64,000 bases of DNA from an uncultured Alphaproteobacteria bacterium (lineage in GTDB: Bacteria > Pseudomonadota > Alphaproteobacteria > UBA8366 > GCA-2717185): contig CALSRA010000032.1 of the NCBI GenBank assembly GCA_943788635.1, forward strand, positions 1 through 64,000, read 5' to 3'. The position numbers were made by a program, and so were the translations under genes. The notes beneath the pieces were generated by a model. The model was not told the DNA's origin. It saw only the letters and a program-made list of their open reading frames with translations, and searched no databases. Below are positions 29,037 to 37,635 of the stretch, piece by piece. Every line of letters begins with the position of its first letter. The first letter of the stretch is position 1.

Positions 29037-30647
29037 ATGGCAATCCGTGTTTTCCTGGGGTCCGTTCTGGCAATCGGCTTCCTCAACGCTCTTCTGACCC
29101 TTCAGAATGTCTGGCCGACCCCATGGGTCCATGCCACGACCGAGATGTCGATCGAAATTGCCGTCATCGTGCTGGCTGGCGCGCTGTTCGCGGAATTTCG
29201 CGGCATTCCGGGCAAGGCCTGGCGGCGAACCGCCATTACGATACTGTTTCTGCTGGTCATCGGCCGTTATGCCGACATTACCGCACCGGCCCTGTTCGGG
29301 CGGCGAATTGACCTTTACTGGGATGCCCAGCACCTGCCGGCCGTCGCCGCCATGATCGCGAAAAGCGCACCCGCCTGGCAGACCGCCGCATTGGTCGCGG
29401 GGCTGGTCACGGGAACCGCGGTCCTGTTGCTGGCCATCCGTTTTTCCGTCACCGCCCTTCTTGGCGCTTATCGGCTACCGGGCCTGCGCCGTGGGATCGC
29501 TGCTGTGGCCGGCCTGGCTGTGGTCATCTATGCGGCCAATATGGCCGGGATGCCAACCGGTACAAAATACTGGTTCGCGCTGCCGGTCACCCCGGTCTAT
29601 GCCAATCAGGCAAATTTCCTGTTGCGGGCCGGTCAGGCCAATGCCGGCCCGGTCACGGCCCTGCCTGAATCCGACCTGGCCCGGGCCGGAAACGGCGACG
29701 TTTATGCCCTGTTCATCGAATCCTACGGTGCGGTCACCCGTGACCGGCCGGAAATACGCGCCGCCCTGCAGGAAGACTATGACCGGCTGAATACCACCCT
29801 GTCCGCGACCGGCTGGCAGGCGGTTTCCGCGTTCGTCGATTCGCCCACTTTCGGCGGCGCCTCATGGCTGGCCCATGCCACCCTGCTGTCCGGCAACTGG
29901 ATTGCGGAGCAGTCCGACTACCGCCTGTTCCTGACCGCACCACCGGAATCGCTGGTCGATCGCTTCCGCACGGCGGGATACCGGACGGTCGCATTATTTC
30001 CCGGCATCAAGCTGGAATGGCCGGAAGGCGCGGCAATGGGCTTCGATACCGTTATGACGGCGAAGGATATGGCCTATGACGGTCCCGCTTTCGGATGGTG
30101 GACCATCCCCGACCAGGCCAGCCTGGAAACATTTCACCGCAATGAGGTCGCCGGCGGCGCACGCAAGCCGCTGTTCCTCACCTTTGCGTCGATCATGTCG
30201 CATATGCCGTTCGGTCCAACCCCGCCCTATCAGCCGGACTGGTCGCGGATCGGCGGCAAGGTGCCATTCGACACAACGGAATCCGCAGCCGCCCTGGCGC
30301 TGGAACCGGACTGGAACAACCTTGCGCCGGCCTATCTGCGCGCCATCCGCTATAGCCTGCGCACGCTGGGCGGCTTCCTGGAAAACCGGGCGCCGGACGA
30401 TGCATTGATTATCGTTCTGGGCGACCATCAGCCGCCAGCGGCGGTCAGCGGCAAGGATGCGTCGCGGGCCGTACCCGTCCATGTGTTTTCGAAGAACGCC
30501 GCGATTCTTGATGCCTTCGCCACCGCCGGTTTTGAACCCGGGTTACAGCCCGCACCGCCGGCGCTGATGCGCATGGATGCCCTGAACCATTTGCTGCTGC
30601 GAAGCCTGGATTCCGGGCCGCAGCTGGCCGGAGCCCCCCGCCGTTGA
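29037..30647 (+). CDS. Membrane-anchored alkaline-phosphatase-superfamily enzyme (sulfatase/phosphotransferase-like)
   Basis: A 536-aa protein with about five N-terminal membrane helices (to about residue 180) and a large periplasmic catalytic domain. The domain has the metal-binding start VYALFIESYGAVT, the FGGASWLAHATLLSG region where the nucleophile is expected, and the metal motif VLGDHQPP near the C-terminus. This layout matches LtaS/OpgB/EptA-type enzymes that transfer phosphoglycerol or phosphoethanolamine, or hydrolyse such groups. It overlaps the next gene, a GH17-GT2 glucan enzyme, by four bases (TTGA), so it may decorate the glucan made by that enzyme (inference). Confidence 0.85.
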   Translation: MAIRVFLGSVLAIGFLNALLTLQNVWPTPWVHATTEMSIEIAVIVLAGALFAEFRGIPGKAWRRTAITILFLLVIGRYADITAPALFGRRIDLYWDAQHLPAVAAMIAKSAPAWQTAALVAGLVTGTAVLLLAIRFSVTALLGAYRLPGLRRGIAAVAGLAVVIYAANMAGMPTGTKYWFALPVTPVYANQANFLLRAGQANAGPVTALPESDLARAGNGDVYALFIESYGAVTRDRPEIRAALQEDYDRLNTTLSATGWQAVSAFVDSPTFGGASWLAHATLLSGNWIAEQSDYRLFLTAPPESLVDRFRTAGYRTVALFPGIKLEWPEGAAMGFDTVMTAKDMAYDGPAFGWWTIPDQASLETFHRNEVAGGARKPLFLTFASIMSHMPFGPTPPYQPDWSRIGGKVPFDTTESAAALALEPDWNNLAPAYLRAIRYSLRTLGGFLENRAPDDALIIVLGDHQPPAAVSGKDASRAVPVHVFSKNAAILDAFATAGFEPGLQPAPPALMRMDALNHLLLRSLDSGPQLAGAPRR

Positions 30648-33298
30648 AGAAACTCCCGGTTCTCATCCTGCTGGCAGCCGCAGTGACCAGCCTTGTCGCA
30701 TGGTCAATCGTCAACCGGCCCGCTGACGCACCGGACTGGAACGGTGGCGCGCTTCCGGGCGTTTCGTACAGCCCGTATGGCGCGGCGCAGGACCCGATCG
30801 AAGGCGACATCCCGAGCCTGACCGCGATCAACCGCGATCTCGCTTCCCTTCAGGGGACCGTAAAAGCGGTGCGGACATACAGTGTCGACGGGGTTTCAGG
30901 GGATATTCCGCTGATGGCCTTCGCGCGGGACCTCGACGTCATGCCCGGCGCCTGGATCGGACAGGACACGGCGCGCAACCGGCGGGAAACCGACGCCCTG
31001 ATCGAAATCTCCCGGCGCAACAGCAATGTGCACCGCGTGCTGGTCGGCAATGAAAGCCTGCTGCGCCAGGAAATCACCCCGGCCGCCCTGATCGCCGAAA
31101 TCGCCCGGGTCCGGCAGCATGTATCCAAACCGGTCAGCACCGCAGAAACATGGGACATCTGGCTTGCCAATCCGGAACTCGCCGCTGCCGTGGACTTCCT
31201 CGGCGTGCAAATCCTGCCCTACTGGGAAGGCGTTTCCGCTGAATCCGCGGTTGCCTATATCCAGTCCCGGCTGGCGCAGCTTCGCGCGGCCTACCCCGAC
31301 AAGTCGATTGTCGTAACCGAAGCGGGCTGGCCAAGCGCCGGGCGACGGATCGGCGGCGCGGCGGCCGGGCGGGTCGCACAGGCCCGGTTCCTGCGTGAAT
31401 TCGTCAACATGGCGGCACTGCAGGACATCGACTATTTCGTCATCGAGGCCTTCGACCAGCCCTGGAAGATCGGCCTGGAAGGCATGGCCGGTGGGTATTG
31501 GGGTCTTTATGACGCGGAACGTCAGCCGAAATTCGCGTGGCAGGGCCCCGTGCAGGAAAACCCGGACTGGATCGGCTGGGCGCTGCTGGCGCTGTTTCTG
31601 GGCACCCTGCCGACCCTGATGTACGCCGCGCGGCGCCCCGGCCTGCAGCCCGCGGGCGCAGTGCTGACCGCCATCGTCTCGCATGGATCGGCCACATTGG
31701 TCGTGCTGCTCGTCATGACCACGGTGAGCCTGTATCTTACCCCACTGCAAACCATGGTGTGGACCGCGCTGATCGGCGCGGCGCTTTTCCTGCTGGCAGG
31801 CATCTTCATCGACGGGATAGAGACCAGCGACCTGCTGTGGAATGGCAGTATGCGTCGCCGCTTCGACACCGCGAGGCCTTTCGGAAAACCGCATAAAGTG
31901 TCGATCCATGTTGCGATCTGCAAGGAGCCGCCGGCAATGGTGGCCCGGACGCTCAAGGCGCTGGCCGCATTGGATTATCCTGATTACGAGGTCATCGTCG
32001 TCGACAACAACACACCGGACCCGGCCCTGTGGCAGCCCGTGGCCGCAACCTGCGCCGAACTAGGCGAACAGTTCCGTTTCATTCACCGTGACAGCCTGCC
32101 CGGCTTCAAGGCCGGGGCACTGAACCTTGCGCTTGGCGAAACCGCGCCGGATGCGGATATCGTCGCCGTTATCGACAGCGACTATATCGTCGATTCAAAC
32201 TGGCTTGCCGACCTGGCGCCCCATTTCGAGGACCCGAAAATGGGCCTGGTGCAGGCGCCGCAGGATTACAGCGACCTTGGCGAGAACGGGTTCAAGAGTT
32301 GCTGCTACTGGGAATATGCCGGGTTCTTCCGCATCGGCATGGTCCGGCGGAACGAAGCCGATGCCATCATCCAGCACGGCACCATGACCATGGTCCGGCG
32401 CACCGCGCTGCTCGATGCCGGCGGCTGGGCCGAATGGTGCATCACCGAAGACGCCGAACTCGGGCTGCGCCTGTCCAGCCTGGGCTGGAAATCGGCCTAT
32501 ATCCCGCGCAGCTACGGGCGTGGCGTAATGCCCGATACTATGCGCGCATATAAAATGCAACGCCTGCGCTGGGCCTATGGAGCGATCCAGATCCTGAAGC
32601 GGCACTGGCGCTGGTTTCTGACCGGCGGCGGCACGAAGCTGACCCTGCCGCAACGCTTCCATTACGTCGCGGGCTGGTATCCCTGGCTGACCGACGCCGC
32701 CGGGCTGGTGTTTACCGTTGCAGCCGTGTTCTGGACCATCACGCTGCTGGCCTTGCCCCATCAGACCACGCCGCCATCGGTATTCCTGATCACCGCTTTG
32801 TCGGCTTTCGTTTTCCGACAGGCCCGCGTGCTGTACCTGTACCGGCGCGCCGTCAATTGCACGGTGCGGCAGCGCTGGGGCGCGGCCCTGGCGGGGCTGG
32901 CCCTGAACCACACGGTCGCCAAGGCCGTGTTGCAGGGATTGGTCACCTCGGGCCGACCGTATCAGCGGACACCGAAGAAGCGGCAAGGCCCGCGCCTGTT
33001 GCAGGCGATCGCCATGGCGGGCGAGGAAGCCGCCATGCTGGTCATGCTGGCAAGCGCGATGACGGCTTTCGTTTTGCTGCGTGGTCCGTTCGTGCGCGAT
33101 GACTGGCTCTGGCTGGCGACTCTTGCCGTCATGGCCCTGCCCTATACCGCGGCGCTGTTACTGGCTTTCGTCAATGCCCGAACATCCGGCGGAAACCGCG
33201 ACACGGCCGAGTCCGGTTTGCTAAACTTGGTGCATGATGCAAGGCGAACCGTCGAAAACAACGCTCACTCCGCTGCAGCACGCCGCGAAACGCCTTGA
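30644..33298 (+). CDS. GH17-GT2 fusion, beta-glucan synthase-like membrane protein
   Basis: An 884-aa inner-membrane protein. After a membrane anchor (about 1-23) comes a GH17 beta-1,3-glucanase-like domain (about 38-300) with candidate acid/base E137 in LVGNES and nucleophile E226 in VVTEAGWPS. Membrane helices follow, then a GT2 domain with DSD at 511-513, TED at 601-603 and QRLRW at 639-643, and C-terminal helices. GH17 linked to GT2 occurs in NdvB-type cyclic beta-1,3/1,6-glucan synthases of Bradyrhizobium, although the domain order differs. TTG 30644 overlaps the upstream stop. The likely role is synthesis and remodelling (transglycosylation) of a periplasmic or exported glucan. Confidence 0.88.
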   Translation: MKKLPVLILLAAAVTSLVAWSIVNRPADAPDWNGGALPGVSYSPYGAAQDPIEGDIPSLTAINRDLASLQGTVKAVRTYSVDGVSGDIPLMAFARDLDVMPGAWIGQDTARNRRETDALIEISRRNSNVHRVLVGNESLLRQEITPAALIAEIARVRQHVSKPVSTAETWDIWLANPELAAAVDFLGVQILPYWEGVSAESAVAYIQSRLAQLRAAYPDKSIVVTEAGWPSAGRRIGGAAAGRVAQARFLREFVNMAALQDIDYFVIEAFDQPWKIGLEGMAGGYWGLYDAERQPKFAWQGPVQENPDWIGWALLALFLGTLPTLMYAARRPGLQPAGAVLTAIVSHGSATLVVLLVMTTVSLYLTPLQTMVWTALIGAALFLLAGIFIDGIETSDLLWNGSMRRRFDTARPFGKPHKVSIHVAICKEPPAMVARTLKALAALDYPDYEVIVVDNNTPDPALWQPVAATCAELGEQFRFIHRDSLPGFKAGALNLALGETAPDADIVAVIDSDYIVDSNWLADLAPHFEDPKMGLVQAPQDYSDLGENGFKSCCYWEYAGFFRIGMVRRNEADAIIQHGTMTMVRRTALLDAGGWAEWCITEDAELGLRLSSLGWKSAYIPRSYGRGVMPDTMRAYKMQRLRWAYGAIQILKRHWRWFLTGGGTKLTLPQRFHYVAGWYPWLTDAAGLVFTVAAVFWTITLLALPHQTTPPSVFLITALSAFVFRQARVLYLYRRAVNCTVRQRWGAALAGLALNHTVAKAVLQGLVTSGRPYQRTPKKRQGPRLLQAIAMAGEEAAMLVMLASAMTAFVLLRGPFVRDDWLWLATLAVMALPYTAALLLAFVNARTSGGNRDTAESGLLNLVHDARRTVENNAHSAAARRETP

Positions 33299-34499
33299 TG
33301 AAGGCGACCCGGCGGGTGCGCTGGCGCTTTGCGATGCCCTATTGGCCGACAGGCCATCTGATGCCTATGCACTGATCAATCGCGGGCTGGCATTGCTGGC
33401 GCTGGATCAGGCGACCGAGGCCCGGCGCTCTTTCAACCGTGCGATCAACGAGGACCCGACCCTTTCCACTGCCTGGGACGGACTGGGAAAGGCGTTTTTT
33501 GACCTGGGTGACCCGGCGAAGGCCGCCGATGCCTTCCGCAGCGCCGCCAACCTGATGACGGACCCCGCGCAGCCCCTGTACCATCGCGGCATGGCGCTGC
33601 TGGCCCAGGGTCGCTTCGCCGAAGGCTGGGCGGAATATGATCACCGTGTCGCCATGCCGTCGCTGAAGCTACGCCGATACGACGCACCACGCTGGACCGG
33701 CGATGCCCTGAACGGACACCGCCTGCTTGTCACTGCCGAACAGGGCTATGGTGACATGATCCAGTTTCTGCGCCTGCTGCCGCTGGCCGCCCGGACCGGA
33801 CCGGTCCTGTTCGAAGCCCCCGCCGAATTGCTGCCAATCGTGGCGCCACATGCCGATGGCGTTACCTTGCGGGCAACGGAGGATGGCATGACGCCGGCCG
33901 ACGCATTCGATTGCCAGATCCACCTGATGAGTCTGCCAGGCGCCCTTGGCATTGCGGAAGACAGCATCCCGAATGCGGTCCCCTATATTGCCGCACCGGC
34001 GGACCGCATGGCATTCTGGCGCGACGCATTGCCGGGCGACGGCCGGAAGATCGGTATCTGCTGGGCGGGGCGGGCGACGCATCCGCAGGACATGCAGCGT
34101 TCCATGAACAGCCGCCATCTGCTGCCGCTGACCGGTATCGACGGCTTGCGACTGTTCAGCCTGCAGAAGAATATTGAAAAATTCCCGCTCGACCCGACAC
34201 TGCGCAATCATCTGGCCGATGACTTCAGCCGTATCCCGGAAAACTTTTCAGAAACCGCCGCCATTATCGCCAATCTGGACCTGGTGATTACCGTCGACAC
34301 CTCACTGGCCCATGTCGCCGGGGCATTGGGCAAACCGGTCTGGACCATGCTGCCCTTCGCCGCCGACTGGCGCTGGATGCGCGACCGGGCCGATACGCCC
34401 TGGTACCCGACCATGCGCCTGTTCCGGCAAGGGGAAACCGGTGACTGGTCGGGCGTTGTCGCGGCTATCGGCGAGACCCTGTCTGAAGGTCAGTCGTAA
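33234..34499 (+). CDS. TPR protein with GT9-like glycosyltransferase domain
   Basis: A 421-aa cytoplasmic protein. The N-terminal about 140 residues are TPR helices (DAYALINRGLALLALDQATEARRSFNRAI and similar). The C-terminal part has the heptosyltransferase-like signature ICWAGRATHPQDMQRSM and DLVITVDTSLAHVAGALGKPVW. Such TPR-GT9 proteins act in glycan or glycoprotein assembly. It starts inside the last 65 bases of the glucan synthase gene, so co-translation is likely; an ATG three bases later is possible. It ends tail to tail with the small cupin gene, with ten bases of overlap. Confidence 0.85.
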   Translation: MMQGEPSKTTLTPLQHAAKRLDEGDPAGALALCDALLADRPSDAYALINRGLALLALDQATEARRSFNRAINEDPTLSTAWDGLGKAFFDLGDPAKAADAFRSAANLMTDPAQPLYHRGMALLAQGRFAEGWAEYDHRVAMPSLKLRRYDAPRWTGDALNGHRLLVTAEQGYGDMIQFLRLLPLAARTGPVLFEAPAELLPIVAPHADGVTLRATEDGMTPADAFDCQIHLMSLPGALGIAEDSIPNAVPYIAAPADRMAFWRDALPGDGRKIGICWAGRATHPQDMQRSMNSRHLLPLTGIDGLRLFSLQKNIEKFPLDPTLRNHLADDFSRIPENFSETAAIIANLDLVITVDTSLAHVAGALGKPVWTMLPFAADWRWMRDRADTPWYPTMRLFRQGETGDWSGVVAAIGETLSEGQS

Positions 34500-34804
34500 C
34501 CGAACAGCCAGCGGGTCTTACCGCCGTTTATGTTTTTCACGGAATGATAAATATCGCGCGGGATGAACACCTCATCGCCGGGACCGACATCGACTTTCGC
34601 GCCATCCAGCGTCAATTCCAGCCGCCCTTCCAGCACCGTCAGCAACTCATTCGTCGAATGGACGAAATCGTTCCATTCCTGCCCCGGCGGGTCGGTGAAA
34701 GTGTGGCAGGAATATCCCCGCTCGGCCCATGAATTCGCCACCACGCCGTGATCAACCGGCGCGGGAAATTTTCCTCTATCGACGTCGTCCATCTGTCCTG
34801 TCAT
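34490..34804 (-). CDS. Small cupin-domain protein
   Basis: A 104-aa single cupin barrel. Motif 1 is reduced (STNELLTVLEGRLEL) and motif 2 is PGDEVFIPRDIYHSVKN. The usual His pair of motif 1 is not complete, with only motif 2 His obvious, so metal binding is uncertain. GGAGAAGAGG lies directly upstream of ATG 34804. It is divergent from the gluconolactonase-like gene with only 36 bp between start codons, suggesting shared control. Substrate unknown. Confidence 0.8.
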   Translation of the reverse strand: MTGQMDDVDRGKFPAPVDHGVVANSWAERGYSCHTFTDPPGQEWNDFVHSTNELLTVLEGRLELTLDGAKVDVGPGDEVFIPRDIYHSVKNINGGKTRWLFGYD

Positions 34805-34840
34805 CCTCTTCTCCAGAAAATCGTATGGGAGGAAATATAT

Positions 34841-35764
34841 ATGTCAGAAATCAGGGAAATTACCAAGGGATTACGCTTCCCTGAAGGCCCGATCGCCATG
34901 CCCGACGGGTCCGTTATCCTGGTCGAAATCGCCGCCGGCCAATTGACCCGGGTGCTGCCCGACGGCACCAAACAGACTGTCGCGAAACCGGGTGGCGGCC
35001 CGAATGGCGCCGCCATCGGACCCGACGGAAAATGCTACATATGCAACAATGGCGGGTTCACCTGGATGGAAGAAGACGGGTTGCTGCGCCCCGGCGGAAC
35101 ACCCGACGATTACGCCACCGGGCGGATCGAACGCATCGACCTGGATACCGGCGCGGTCGAAACCCTGTACACGGAATGCAATGGCAACAACCTGCGCGGC
35201 CCGAACGACATTGTCTTCGATGGCAAGGGAGGATTCTGGTTCACCGACCTGGGCAAGCGTCGTCCCCGTGACATGGATATGGGTGGTATCTATTACGCCC
35301 GCACCGATGGCAGCCTGATCGTCGAGGCAGCCTATCCGGCCGTAACACCGAACGGCATCGGCTTGTCGCCCGACGACAAGATCCTGTACGCGGCGGAAAC
35401 CGAAACCAGCCGGCTATGGGCATGGGACATCATCGGCGAAGGCCAGCTCAAGAAGGAACCCTGGCCCAGCGTTAATGGGGGCCGCTGCATCGCGGGCGTG
35501 GAAGGCTTCCAGCGCTTCGACAGTCTGGCGCTCGACGGCGCCGGGAACATCTGCGTCGCCACGCTGGTCAATGGCGGCATCACGGTCATTTCGCCGGACG
35601 GCAAGGATATCGAACACATCCCGATGCCGGACCGGATGTGCACCAATATCTGTTTCGGCGGACCGGACCTGCGCACCGCCTATATGACCCTGTCGACAAC
35701 CGGCAAGCTTGTTTCAATGGAATGGCCGCGGCCCGGATTGCCGCTGCATCACCTGAACAAGTAA
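34841..35764 (+). CDS. SMP-30/gluconolactonase-family hydrolase
   Basis: A 307-aa six-bladed beta-propeller lactonase-like enzyme. Family marks are RFPEGPIAMPDGSVIL (metal-binding Glu), GGGPNGAAIGPDG, NLRGPNDIVFDGKGGFWFTD (Asn and Asp ligands) and TPNGIGLSPDDKILY. ATG 34841 is preceded by GGGAGGAA, so it is preferred over the in-frame start at 34748. It probably opens a sugar or aromatic lactone. It is divergently arranged with the small cupin and is followed within 12 bp by a TPR protein. Confidence 0.92.
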   Translation: MSEIREITKGLRFPEGPIAMPDGSVILVEIAAGQLTRVLPDGTKQTVAKPGGGPNGAAIGPDGKCYICNNGGFTWMEEDGLLRPGGTPDDYATGRIERIDLDTGAVETLYTECNGNNLRGPNDIVFDGKGGFWFTDLGKRRPRDMDMGGIYYARTDGSLIVEAAYPAVTPNGIGLSPDDKILYAAETETSRLWAWDIIGEGQLKKEPWPSVNGGRCIAGVEGFQRFDSLALDGAGNICVATLVNGGITVISPDGKDIEHIPMPDRMCTNICFGGPDLRTAYMTLSTTGKLVSMEWPRPGLPLHHLNK

Positions 35765-35776
35765 GGCGCAGCCGGA

Positions 35777-36706
35777 ATGCGCATCATCGCCGCCGGATTG
35801 CTGCTAACCGTTCTTGCCGCGCCAGCGGCGGCACAGTTTCAGGACAGTGCCGGAAACTGTTTCACGGGCACCGGCAGTTTCCGGCTCGACATTCGGGAAT
35901 GCAGTATCGCCCTTGCCGATCCCGCGCTCGCGGATGCAAGCCGGGCCAGCCTGCGGGCGATGCGGGGCCGGGCCTATATGGAATCCGGCGCACTGGATGC
36001 GGCCGTCGCGGATTTCGACGCGGCGCTCGTACTGAACCCGGCCTCCGCCTTCGCGCTGACTGAACGGGGCCGCGCCCGGCACAAGGCGGGCGACAATGAA
36101 GCCGCATTGCGGGATTACGACGCCGCCCTGAGCCTGTCCCCCCAATACGCCATCGCCATGCGCAACCGCGGCGTCGCGCATCTGTTTACAGGCCGGCTGG
36201 AAGAAGCCGCTGCCGATTTCGACACGGCCATCGCCGCCGTCCGCTATGACCCGTCGAGCATCGCGCTGCGCGGCATTGTCCGATACCTGCAGGGTGACGA
36301 TGCTCGGGCGGCGGCCGATATTTCGACGACGCTGGAACAGTCCTACCCCTGGCCCCAGGGGGCGCTGTGGCGGTATCTGGCACAGCGCCGCAGTGGCATG
36401 GACGGGCAAGCGGATCTGCGCCGGTACCGTGAAGAAATGAAGCCCGGCGAATGGCCGATCCCCCTGATCAAGACCTTCCTGGGCGAACAGGATACCGACG
36501 CGGCGCTGGCGGCCGCCCGACAGGCCCCGGCAGCTGACCGCTCCCGCCAAATTCTGGAAGCCGGGTTCTATCTTGGCGAACGGGCGCGGCTGAACGGTGA
36601 CGTCGATACCGCACGCAAACTGCTCGAAGCCGTCATCGCCGAAGGACCGAAAGACGCCGTGGAACGCGCCGCCGCAAAACATGCAATTTCGACGCTGAAA
36701 CGTTAG
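35777..36706 (+). CDS. Secreted TPR-repeat protein
   Basis: A 309-aa protein with an N-terminal signal peptide (RIIAAGLLLTVLAAPAAAQF). A Cys-containing segment (GNCFTGTG, RECSIAL) follows, then at least four TPR units (for example AFALTERGRARHKAGDNEAALRDYDAAL and AIAMRNRGVAHLFTGRLEEAAADFDTAI). It probably works in the periplasm as a protein-interaction scaffold. It starts 12 bp after the lactonase gene on the same strand, possibly in the same transcript, although no functional link is clear. Confidence 0.85.
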   Translation: MRIIAAGLLLTVLAAPAAAQFQDSAGNCFTGTGSFRLDIRECSIALADPALADASRASLRAMRGRAYMESGALDAAVADFDAALVLNPASAFALTERGRARHKAGDNEAALRDYDAALSLSPQYAIAMRNRGVAHLFTGRLEEAAADFDTAIAAVRYDPSSIALRGIVRYLQGDDARAAADISTTLEQSYPWPQGALWRYLAQRRSGMDGQADLRRYREEMKPGEWPIPLIKTFLGEQDTDAALAAARQAPAADRSRQILEAGFYLGERARLNGDVDTARKLLEAVIAEGPKDAVERAAAKHAISTLKR

Positions 36707-36812
36707 CCGGCTTGATATAGATTAAGGTCGTCCGGCAACCGTTCTGCGAAGATGGCTATCGCTGAATTTCAACCGGGCACGACCGGCGCAACACAAACCA
36801 AGGGGCAATAGA

Positions 36813-37101
36813 ATGGCCAACGAGGGATACCACGAACCGATCAACGAACTGTCTGACGAAACCCGCGACATGCACCGCGCCATCACTCTCGCTGATGGAA
36901 GAGCTGGAAGCCGTCGACTGGTACAACCAGCGCGTCGACGCCTGCAAGGACGAAGACCTGAAAGCCATCCTCGCCCATAACCGCGATGAGGAAAAAGAAC
37001 ACGCCGCCATGGTCCTGGAATGGATCCGCCGCAAGGACCCGCGCTTCGACAAGGAGCTGAAGGACTACCTGTTCACGGATAAGGAAATCGCGCACCATTG
37101 A
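36813..37101 (+). CDS. Encapsulated-ferritin-type (EncFtn) protein, orphan, frameshifted
   Basis: Iron-oxidising ferritin-like protein, 95 aa after correction. The EncFtn signature is clear: SLMEELEAVDWYNQRVDA and HNRDEEKEHAAM. Expected metal ligands are E30, E60 and H63, with E29, E32 and W36 around the secondary site (corrected numbering). The frame from ATG 36813 breaks after RAIT; one extra base in ACTCTC (36884-36889) restores RAITSLMEELEA. The protein stops at KEIAHH right after the helical core and has no C-terminal extension like the cargo-loading tail of encapsulated members. No encapsulin shell gene is next to it or elsewhere in the window. Confidence 0.87.
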
Positions 37102-37180
37102 TGAGATTGGCTAGACGAAATGGAGGGTGACCGGTTACGGCGGGCTGCCCTCCACATCAGCCAGCAAAACCCAAGCCGGA

Positions 37181-37609
37181 TTATACCGTCAGGTCTTCTT
37201 CCGACAGGTCTTTGCGTTCATCCATATTAAACCGCCCGTCATAGATCGGGCCCTTGCCGGTGTTTGGGCCGGTGTATTGCACGAAGAACATCATGCCGCC
37301 GGTTTCGGTCGACAGGTCTTCTTCGAAATGCGGGTCTTCGTGATAGACCACGGTGCCGGGGCCGACGGTGCGGTCGCCGATCTTGAAGGTCCCTTCCAGG
37401 ATGTACCAGACCTGTGCAAAATCGTGCCGGTGGCGCGGGTGGAAGGCGCCGGGTTCGTAGCGCACGAAGCCGGTATTGGGTTCGCCCGGCCGTTCGTCGC
37501 GCGGGTGGAACACCATCTTGCTGGACTGGCCCGGGAAACGCAGCGTTTCCCAGTCCATATCATCGACATGCCGGTATTCCGGCCCGTGGTCCGTACTGCG
37601 TTCGGTCAT
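37181..37609 (-). CDS. Cupin-domain protein (DDMDWE type)
   Basis: A 142-aa cupin. It opens EYRHVDDMDWETLRFPG, has motif 1 as PRHRHDFAQVWYILEGTFKIGD (two His and the later residues of a metal site) and motif 2 as GPGTVVYHEDPHFEE. A close paralogue is encoded at 52563-53021, with the same DDMDWE opening, HDFAQ[VI]WYI core and FVQY.GPNTG ending. It lies 26 bp from the phytanoyl-CoA dioxygenase-like gene on the same strand and probably shares its operon. Likely role: metal-dependent conversion of a small molecule; not further defined. Confidence 0.88.
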   Translation of the reverse strand: MTERSTDHGPEYRHVDDMDWETLRFPGQSSKMVFHPRDERPGEPNTGFVRYEPGAFHPRHRHDFAQVWYILEGTFKIGDRTVGPGTVVYHEDPHFEEDLSTETGGMMFFVQYTGPNTGKGPIYDGRFNMDERKDLSEEDLTV

Positions 37610-37635
37610 GTCATGCCCCTTTATGTCGATGGTGG

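Noticed and set aside
36707..37180. Encapsulin shell gene next to the EncFtn gene
   Set aside because: All frames around the ferritin were read; the neighbours are a TPR protein and a cupin, with no shell protein.
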